DNA of 64,000 bases from Stackebrandtia albiflava (lineage in GTDB: Bacteria > Actinomycetota > Actinomycetes > Mycobacteriales > Micromonosporaceae). The translations under genes and the position numbers were made by a program. Below the pieces are notes generated by a model, which was not told where the DNA came from, did no database searches, and saw only the letters and a program-made list of their open reading frames with translations. This document shows positions 59,024 to 64,000 of this stretch, in pieces. Within the stretch, counting starts at the first letter, position 1. Every line of letters starts with the position of its first letter. The DNA lies in contig NZ_VLLL01000006.1 of NCBI RefSeq assembly GCF_007994225.1, forward strand, positions 310,001 through 374,000. Reading direction: 5' to 3'.

Positions 59024-59796
59024 CCTCGGTCAGGGAGCCCGCTGTCGCGGGCCGGTTCTACCAGTCGGGTCCGCACATCCTGCGCAACTCCGTCGAGGCG
59101 CGGCTCGCCGAGGTCGCCTTGCCGGAGTCGGAGCCGCCCGCGCGCGGATACGTCGTCCCGCACGCCGGTCACCGGTTCTCGGGGGCGATCGCCGCGAAGG
59201 TGTACGCCCGGTTGCGGCGCGACGCGGCCCGGATCGGACACGTCGTCCTGATCGGCCCCTCGCACTTCGTGCCGTTGCGGGGTTTCGCGGCGTCCCCCGC
59301 CACCGGGTGGCGGACGCCGCTGGGGGTGGTGGAGGTCCGCGGCACCGACGCGGCCCCCGCGCACGAGGCACCACACGCCCGGGAGCACTCGCTGGAGGTG
59401 CAGTTGCCGTTCCTGCAGGTGTGCCTTCCCGGCGTACCGGTGACGCCGGTGGCCGTCGGCGTGTCGAAACCGGAGGCGGTCGCGGACCTCGTCGACGCGG
59501 CCATGACCGCCGACGCCGTGCTGCTGTGCAGCACCGACCTGTCGCACTACCTCGACAGACCGACCGCGGAGGCACGGGACCGTGCCACCGCGAACGCGAT
59601 CCTGGCGGGCCGGCACGACCTGATCGGCGACCGGGACGCGTGCGGCAGGTGGGCGCTGCGCGGGACGGTCGCGTGGGCGGCCCGGCACGGCCTGGTCACG
59701 ACGGAGCTGGACCTGAGGAACTCCGGTGACACCTTCGGCGGCGATGACCGGGTTGTGGGGTATTCCGCGTTTTCGTTCCGGGAAAGCACCGTTTGA
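59020..59796 (+). CDS. amrB: AmmeMemoRadiSam-system protein B (Memo family)
   Basis: The 258-residue Memo-family protein has a dioxygenase-like fold: VPHAGHRFSGAIAAKVYARL (metal His), HVVLIGPSHFVP, REHSLEVQLPFLQV and LLCSTDLSHYLD. It is structurally related to LigB-type dioxygenases. The GTG start overlaps the AmrS stop, so the two are coupled. Confidence 0.92.
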   Translation: MTSVREPAVAGRFYQSGPHILRNSVEARLAEVALPESEPPARGYVVPHAGHRFSGAIAAKVYARLRRDAARIGHVVLIGPSHFVPLRGFAASPATGWRTPLGVVEVRGTDAAPAHEAPHAREHSLEVQLPFLQVCLPGVPVTPVAVGVSKPEAVADLVDAAMTADAVLLCSTDLSHYLDRPTAEARDRATANAILAGRHDLIGDRDACGRWALRGTVAWAARHGLVTTELDLRNSGDTFGGDDRVVGYSAFSFRESTV

Positions 59797-59828
59797 CGCA
59801 ACTGGCCGCCCGGTTCGCGCGTGAATAG

Positions 59829-59844
59829 TGGCAAGAGCTTGCCA
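59829..59844. promoter_or_regulatory. Inverted repeat TGGCAAG-AG-CTTGCCA
   Basis: A perfect 7-bp inverted repeat with a 2-nt centre lies 119 bp before the small LuxR-type gene. It is a candidate operator for that regulator. Confidence 0.4.
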
Positions 59845-59962
59845 GAAAAGGCCGTCAGGTGTCTCGTGCCGATCGCGATGGCACCTCCGCCGCGCCACCC
59901 CCTCGGCGCGGAAGGTTGACGATCTTTCGAACGTCACGGTATGAAAGCGAGGTCCTACCCCC

Positions 59963-60229
59963 ATGCCTTCACACTTGCGAGCGCCAGACACCCTGCGGCT
60001 CAACGGATCCCACCCGTTCACCCGGCCACCCGAGCCGCCCCGCCTCCCCGCCGACCAACTCGAGTTGCTGCGGCTGCTCGCCACCGGACTGTCCGACCAG
60101 GCCATCGGCCGCCGGCTGGACCTGTCCCGCCGGACGGTGCAGCGGCGGGTGAGGTCGCTCATGGACTCCTTCGGCGTGCAGACCCGGTTCCAACTGGGTA
60201 TGCGCGCCGCGACCCAGTTGGAGTCCTGA
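59963..60229 (+). CDS. Small LuxR-type HTH protein
   Basis: The 88-residue protein is little more than a LuxR C-terminal HTH: ADQLELLRLLATGLSDQAIG, then RRLDLSRRTVQRRVRSLMDS, with a short N-terminus and no receiver or ligand domain. Such stand-alone LuxR HTH proteins occur in actinomycetes beside secondary-metabolite or peptide genes. A 38-codon ORF begins 5 nt after its stop. Confidence 0.85.
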   Translation: MPSHLRAPDTLRLNGSHPFTRPPEPPRLPADQLELLRLLATGLSDQAIGRRLDLSRRTVQRRVRSLMDSFGVQTRFQLGMRAATQLES

Positions 60230-60234
60230 ACGAC

Positions 60235-60351
60235 ATGGAGACCGTGGTGAGAGGTGCGGCGCGGGCCGACACCCCGGCGCACCCGGCCGTCGCGGCGGCA
60301 CAGACGTGCGTGGCGGAACCACACTCGCCCGAGGTACCCGGCACACCTTGA
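60235..60351 (+). CDS. Possible 38-residue peptide after the LuxR-type gene
   Basis: The ATG at 60235 follows the LuxR-type stop by five nt and gives a 38-residue peptide with a basic start (METVVRGAARADT), a single Cys (AAQTCVAEPH) and a Pro-rich end. A GGAG at 60218-60221 is a possible ribosome binding site. A hairpin at 60369-60400 ends the unit. No family is recognised. It may be a peptide precursor or a chance ORF. Confidence 0.4.
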   Translation: METVVRGAARADTPAHPAVAAAQTCVAEPHSPEVPGTP

Positions 60352-60368
60352 CGGTTCCACGCGAACCG

Positions 60369-60400
60369 CGAGCCCACCCGAACGAGATCGGGTGGGCTCG
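60369..60400 (+). terminator. Terminator hairpin after the LuxR-peptide unit
   Basis: A 13-bp stem, CGAGCCCACCCGA (60369-60381) with TCGGGTGGGCTCG (60388-60400), closes a 6-nt loop, 17 nt after the peptide stop. Confidence 0.75.
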
Positions 60401-60485
60401 TCGCGTCCGGGCCGTGGACGGACACCCGGGCCGTGCGTGGCGCCGAACCGCCCGCCCGGGAAATCGGGATCAGTACCTTATCCGA

Positions 60486-61274
60486 GTGACCTACGACTCC
60501 CCGAAACCTCGAAATCCGGTCGACCCCAACGAGACGGAAGTGCACGCGTTGTCGTTCGGGCAGGCCGCGGACCTCTACAACTCGGCACGTCCGAGCTACC
60601 CGCCGGAGGCGCTCGGCTGGGCCTTCGGCGACCGGCCACTCGACTTGGTGGACATCGGCGCCGGCACCGGACTGCTGACCCGCGGGCTCATCCAGGCGGG
60701 TCACCGGGTGACCGTCGTCGAACCCGACCGCAAGATGCTCGACAAGCTCGTCGCCGTGACCGAGGGGCTCACCGGGCACCACCTGGGCAGTGCCGAGCGG
60801 CTTCCACTGCCGGACGGGTCGGCCGACGCCGTCACCGCCGGACAGGCGTACCACTGGTTCGACCCCGAGGCCGCCCTGCCGGAGATCCGCCGGGTCCTGC
60901 GGCCGGGCGGCGTGTTCATCCCCATCTGGAACGTCCGCGACGAGTCGGTGGACTGGGTGCGGCGGCTGTCGGAGAACGTCGGGCAGTCCGCCGCCGAGCT
61001 CACCGCGTCGGTGGCCGGGCAGCCCGGCTACTTCGCGCCCTACTTCCGGGACCCGGAGCTGCGGGTGTTCCGGCACGAGAAGCCGTTGACACCGGAGAGC
61101 CTGATCCGGTTGGTGAAGTCCCGTTCCTACTACCTCACCGCGACCGACGAACGGCAGCGGCAGATCATGGCGGGCGTGGCCGAGCTGTTGGCCGACCATC
61201 CCGACCTGGCAGGCCGGGAGGCGTTCCACATGCCGTACGTGACGCACGTGTACCGGATGCGGGCCGTCGACTGA
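60486..61274 (+). CDS. SAM-dependent methyltransferase (class I)
   Basis: The 262-residue protein has motif [33 protein letters not shown] and [20 protein letters not shown], then [15 protein letters not shown]. This is the UbiE/Tam-like group of small-molecule methyltransferases. The substrate is unknown. GTG 60486 is preceded by TTATCC, consistent with a short-leader mRNA. Confidence 0.85.
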   Translation: MTYDSPKPRNPVDPNETEVHALSFGQAADLYNSARPSYPPEALGWAFGDRPLDLVDIGAGTGLLTRGLIQAGHRVTVVEPDRKMLDKLVAVTEGLTGHHLGSAERLPLPDGSADAVTAGQAYHWFDPEAALPEIRRVLRPGGVFIPIWNVRDESVDWVRRLSENVGQSAAELTASVAGQPGYFAPYFRDPELRVFRHEKPLTPESLIRLVKSRSYYLTATDERQRQIMAGVAELLADHPDLAGREAFHMPYVTHVYRMRAVD

Positions 61275-61363
61275 CCCGCCGCCCGCCGCCGCCCTCCGGT
61301 GGCGGGCGGCCGGCGGACCCGCCGTACCCGAAATCCCGTTGGCGTGCCGTTCCCGGCGGCGTT

Positions 61364-61369
61364 TAGGCT
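61364..61369 (+). promoter_or_regulatory. Probable -10 element (TAGGCT) for lysS
   Basis: TAGGCT lies 107 nt before the lysS start, with TTGGCG (61339-61344) 19 nt upstream as a possible -35. The hexamer equals that in the dispersed repeats. Confidence 0.45.
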
Positions 61370-61476
61370 TGTCAACGGCAATCAGCCCAGTACGAAACGC
61401 CGCGTCCCGCCACACCGTCGGCCGACCGACCGGTCGGTGTCGCCGGGAGCGGCCCCGAGACCGAAATGAGCGGTAC

Positions 61477-62985
61477 GTGACCGAGAATCCCAGCACACCG
61501 GCCCTCGAGGACGACCTTCCCGAGCAGATGAAGGTGCGGCGCGACAAGCGGGCCGCACTCCTCGGCGAAGGCGGCAAGCCGTACCCGCTGGGCGTCAAGC
61601 GTTCGGTCACGCTCGCCCGGCTCCGCGCGACCTACGGCGACCTGGGGGCCGGTGAGTCCACCGGTGAGACCGTCACGGTCGCGGGCAGGGTCATGTTCGT
61701 CCGGAACACCGGCAAGCTGTGCTTCGCGACCGTCAGGGAGGGCGACGGCACCGAGCTGCAGCTCATGTTGTCGCTGGCGAAGGTCGGGGAGCAGGCGTTG
61801 GCGGACTGGAAGCGCCTGGTCGACATCGGCGACACGGTCGCCGTGACCGGTGAGGTGGTGTCGTCGCGGCGTGGCGAGCTGTCCGTGATGGCCGACTCGT
61901 GGACGATGGCCGCCAAGGCGCTGCGGCCGCTGCCCGTCGCGCACAAGCCGCTCGGGGAGGAGACCCGGGTACGGCAGCGCTACGTCGACCTGATCATGCG
62001 GCCGGAGGCCAGGCGCAACGCCAGGCAGCGCTCCACGGTGACGCGCGCGCTGCGGGACATCCTGCACGACGCGGACTACATCGAGGTGGAGACGCCGATG
62101 CTGCAGGTGCTGCACGGTGGCGCGACCGCCCGGCCGTTCGTGACGCATTCGAATGCGTTCGACCTCGATCTGTACTTGCGGATCGCCCCCGAACTGTACT
62201 TGAAGCGGTGCCTGGTCGGCGGTATCGAAAAGGTCTTTGAAATCAACCGGAATTTCCGGAATGAGGGGGCCGACTCCTCACATTCACCCGAATTCGCGAT
62301 GCTGGAGGCATACGAGGCGTTCGGGGATTACCAGACGATGGCCTCGCTTATCACCTCGCTGGTGCAGGGGGCCGCCACCCGTACGTTCGGTTCCACATTG
62401 GTGCGTCACGTCGACGGCGTGGAACTGGATCTGGGCGGGCAGTGGCGCCGCGTGACCCTGTTCGACGCGATATCGGAGGCGCTGGGCGAGACCGTGACAA
62501 TCGACACCCCTTACGAGACACTGGTTTCGTATGCGGAAAAGACCGATCTCGGTGTTGATCCGGTATGGGGTCCGGGCAAACTGGCCGAAGAACTATTCGA
62601 GCATCTGGTCGTGGATTCGCTCATTGAACCGACCTTTGTGTTCGACTATCCGGAGGAGACCTCCCCGTTGACGGCCGCGCACCGCGAGGCGCCCGGCCTG
62701 ACCGAGAAGTGGGACCTCTACGTGCGCGGCGTCGAGCTCGGCACCGGCTACTCGGAGCTCAACGACCCCGTTGTCCAGCGCGAACGATTCGTACAGCAGG
62801 CCGCGTTGGCGTCCAGGGGTGACGACGAGGCCATGCCGCTCGACGAGGACTTCCTGCGGGCCATGGAGTACGGCATGCCACCGGCCGGCGGAATGGGCAT
62901 GGGCATCGACCGGCTCCTGATGGCGTTGACGGGCTTGGGAATCCGGGAGACCATCCTGTTCCCACTCGTTAAACCCGAAGTCTGA
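61477..62985 (+). CDS. lysS: Lysyl-tRNA synthetase (class II)
   Basis: The 502-residue enzyme has the N-terminal OB-fold anticodon-binding domain ([20 protein letters not shown]), motif 2 [11 protein letters not shown] and motif 3 [13 protein letters not shown], and charges tRNA-Lys. Length and motifs are standard. The GTG at 61477 was chosen; upstream frame lacks similarity. It precedes lsr2 and clpC, as in mycobacteria. A strong terminator follows. The segment 62140-62660 uses more A/T-ending codons than the rest of the gene. Confidence 0.95.
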   Translation: MTENPSTPALEDDLPEQMKVRRDKRAALLGEGGKPYPLGVKRSVTLARLRATYGDLGAGESTGETVTVAGRVMFVRNTGKLCFATVREGDGTELQLMLSLAKVGEQALADWKRLVDIGDTVAVTGEVVSSRRGELSVMADSWTMAAKALRPLPVAHKPLGEETRVRQRYVDLIMRPEARRNARQRSTVTRALRDILHDADYIEVETPMLQVLHGGATARPFVTHSNAFDLDLYLRIAPELYLKRCLVGGIEKVFEINRNFRNEGADSSHSPEFAMLEAYEAFGDYQTMASLITSLVQGAATRTFGSTLVRHVDGVELDLGGQWRRVTLFDAISEALGETVTIDTPYETLVSYAEKTDLGVDPVWGPGKLAEELFEHLVVDSLIEPTFVFDYPEETSPLTAAHREAPGLTEKWDLYVRGVELGTGYSELNDPVVQRERFVQQAALASRGDDEAMPLDEDFLRAMEYGMPPAGGMGMGIDRLLMALTGLGIRETILFPLVKPEV

Positions 62986-63016
62986 TCCGGTCCCGGATTA
63001 TCGCCTAAAAGCGCGC

Positions 63017-63060
63017 CCGCCCCGGGTGGCGACATTCGCCACCCGGGGCGGTGCGCTTTT
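63017..63060 (+). terminator. Rho-independent terminator after lysS
   Basis: A 15-bp perfect stem, CCGCCCCGGGTGGCG (63017-63031) with CGCCACCCGGGGCGG (63037-63051), closes a 5-nt loop, followed by TGCGC and TTTT. Confidence 0.9.
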
Positions 63061-63123
63061 CGAATTCGTTGGGATAAAGTATCGATGCGTATGGCACATA
63101 ATTGACGACCAGGAGGTCTTGCG

Positions 63124-63480
63124 GTGGCACAAAGAGTTCAGGTAATCCTCGTTGACGACCTCGATGGTGGTCAGGCGGAAGAAACCGTCAAGTTCGGCCT
63201 GGATGGATTCGCCTACGAGATCGACCTGTCCCATGAACATGCCGGCACCTTGCGGGAAGCGCTGGCCGATTACGTCAACGTGGCTCGTAAGCTGGGACGC
63301 TATTCCGTGAGTGCGAAAGCCGGAACGACTAACACCCCGCCCAAATCGCGTGCCCCGATCGACCGTGAACAGAACAAGGCCATCCGCGAATGGGCGGCTC
63401 GGGTGGGCAAGAAGATTTCCGACCGCGGCCGCATCGCGCAGAGCATCGTCGACGAGTACAACGCCAGCGCCGGTAAGTGA
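63124..63480 (+). CDS. lsr2: Lsr2 nucleoid-associated protein
   Basis: The 118-residue protein has the N-terminal oligomerisation part (AQRVQVILVDDLDGGQAEET, then VKFGLDGFAYEIDLS) and the C-terminal DNA-binding helices (NKAIREWAARVGKKISDRGR) with an RGR hook that inserts in the AT-rich minor groove. Lsr2 silences horizontally gained AT-rich DNA, of which the NACHT island is a candidate target. The GTG start follows AGGAGG. Monocistronic, with terminators on both sides. Confidence 0.95.
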   Translation: MAQRVQVILVDDLDGGQAEETVKFGLDGFAYEIDLSHEHAGTLREALADYVNVARKLGRYSVSAKAGTTNTPPKSRAPIDREQNKAIREWAARVGKKISDRGRIAQSIVDEYNASAGK

Positions 63481-63513
63481 CCTGGTCGCACACCGGAGCG
63501 GCCCGCGCGCCGC

Positions 63514-63563
63514 GACACACCGAACGCGAGGGAGGCCCCGGGCTCCCTCGCGTTCAGTGTGTC
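63514..63563. terminator. Long hairpin after lsr2
   Basis: Left arm 63514-63534 (GACACAC then CGAACGCGAGGGAG) pairs with 63543-63563 over 20 of 21 positions (one C-A mismatch), with an 8-nt loop. It is a strong bidirectional terminator. The rest of 63481-63791 holds no gene but has the ClgR-type site and clpC promoter. Confidence 0.8.
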
Positions 63564-63636
63564 AGCGGTCTCGTAGCCGCAGGTGGCGAATAAAGAGGCC
63601 GCCCGCGGGCGTCACGGTCGGTTCCCGCCCGGTCGG

Positions 63637-63659
63637 GTTGTTCGCCCAGGGCGTACAAC
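63637..63659. promoter_or_regulatory. ClgR-type operator upstream of clpC
   Basis: GTTGTTCGCC (63637-63646), CAG, GGCGTACAAC (63650-63659): nine of ten positions are symmetric. The core CGCCCAGGGCG fits the CGCYNANRGCG consensus of ClgR boxes, established upstream of clpC and clpP genes in Corynebacterium and Streptomyces. ClgR activates Clp genes in response to stress. Confidence 0.6.
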
Positions 63660-63791
63660 GCCATCACCTGGGAATGCCATTGGCGGGTACACCGTTGCGG
63701 TCCCACATCAGCGATAGGGTGGACTCATTGTTAAGTAGTCGCATCTGTCGGCGCAGGCCCATCACGGGGCGGACGCAAGGAGCACGAGCAC

Positions 63792-64000
63792 ATGTTTGAA
63801 CGGTTCACCGACCGTGCGAGACGAGTGGTTGTCCTGGCCCAGGAAGAGGCCCGGATGCTCAACCACAACTACATCGGCACCGAGCACATCCTGCTCGGCC
63901 TGATCCACGAGGGCGAGGGGGTCGCCGCCAAGGCCCTGGAAAGCCTCGGCATCTCGCTGGAAGGGGTGCGACAGCAGGTCGAGGAGATCATTGGACAGGG
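63792..64000 (+). CDS. clpC: ATP-dependent Clp protease ATP-binding subunit ClpC (3' end outside the window)
   Basis: The frame opens at ATG 63792 with MFERFTDRARRVVVLAQEEA and the Clp N-domain signature NYIGTEHILLGLIHEGEGVA, and runs off the window after 69 codons. ClpC unfolds proteins for ClpP. The order lysS-lsr2-clpC is conserved in actinobacteria. A ClgR-type box lies about 130 bp upstream. Confidence 0.95.
   Translation, partial: MFERFTDRARRVVVLAQEEARMLNHNYIGTEHILLGLIHEGEGVAAKALESLGISLEGVRQQVEEIIGQ

Overview
The window is high-GC, gene-dense DNA from an actinomycete. The lysS - lsr2 - clpC order at the right end, the HTH regulator next to an HbhA-like gene, a mycothiol-type DinB/maleylpyruvate-isomerase protein, a Scr1-type HTH/DUF397 pair and frequent GTG starts all point to Actinomycetota, possibly the Glycomycetales/Micromonosporales side. 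The species cannot be fixed from sequence alone. Many genes look leaderless: a TANNNT hexamer sits 6-8 nt before the start codon.

Layout. 1-7.5 kb: the 3' part of an rRNA methyltransferase of the RlmB type, a three-part Hsp70 - transmembrane - beta-propeller protein, tRNA-Thr(TGT), a Nudix hydrolase, an HTH/DUF397 pair and a chain of four overlapping small genes. 7.6-20.8 kb: a MsiK/UgpC-type sugar-import ATPase, a channel-like TrkA-N protein, a nitroreductase, a secreted protease, HbhA and its HTH neighbour, a VOC protein, an erythromycin-esterase-like protein, a subtilisin fused to a polytopic membrane domain, and GlpD. 21.0-24.6 kb: tRNA-Arg(CCT) followed by an AT-richer island holding one 1019-residue NACHT NTPase with an N-terminal HEPN-like region, a probable anti-phage gene. 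24.6-35.3 kb: VOC proteins, a GlxA/AraC regulator, isochorismatases (one frameshifted), a pentapeptide-repeat protein, a DsbA-like protein and a two-gene RNA-repair operon (HD-Pnk plus RNA ligase). 35.4-45.1 kb: an ABC-2 exporter with a small XRE regulator, ArfB, an LtrA gene broken by an in-frame TAG, a YbaK protein, a cobalamin-riboswitch-controlled btuFCD operon and L-serine dehydratase. 45.2-59.8 kb: a CopD-CtaG fusion, a GH19 chitinase, a two-gene DUF6247-like/RelE-like pair, an endolysin-like protein, a membrane metallophosphoesterase, nitrobindin with a 31-residue membrane micro-protein, a HAD phosphatase, a PAP2 enzyme, and AmrS-Memo without AMMECR1. 59.9-64 kb: a small LuxR-type HTH protein with a 38-codon partner ORF, a methyltransferase, lysS, lsr2 and the start of clpC behind a ClgR-type operator.

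The most unusual signal is a four-copy dispersed intergenic repeat of about 105-120 bp (15016-15123, 32372-32480, 39869-39987, 47605-47709). Each copy carries two (once three) DnaA-box-like nonamers of the form TNNTCCACA. Exactly 41 nt after the last box comes a TAGGCT/TACGCT -10 hexamer, with a TGGACA-like -35 at 17-18 nt spacing, followed by a conserved purine-rich tail (ATGGGGAGGAGGAGTGG, then GGCCCCC). In all four cases the promoter-like part points antisense into the 3' end of the neighbouring gene. This looks like a family of DnaA-box-linked antisense promoters or DnaA-titration sites. I do not recognise it as a described element.
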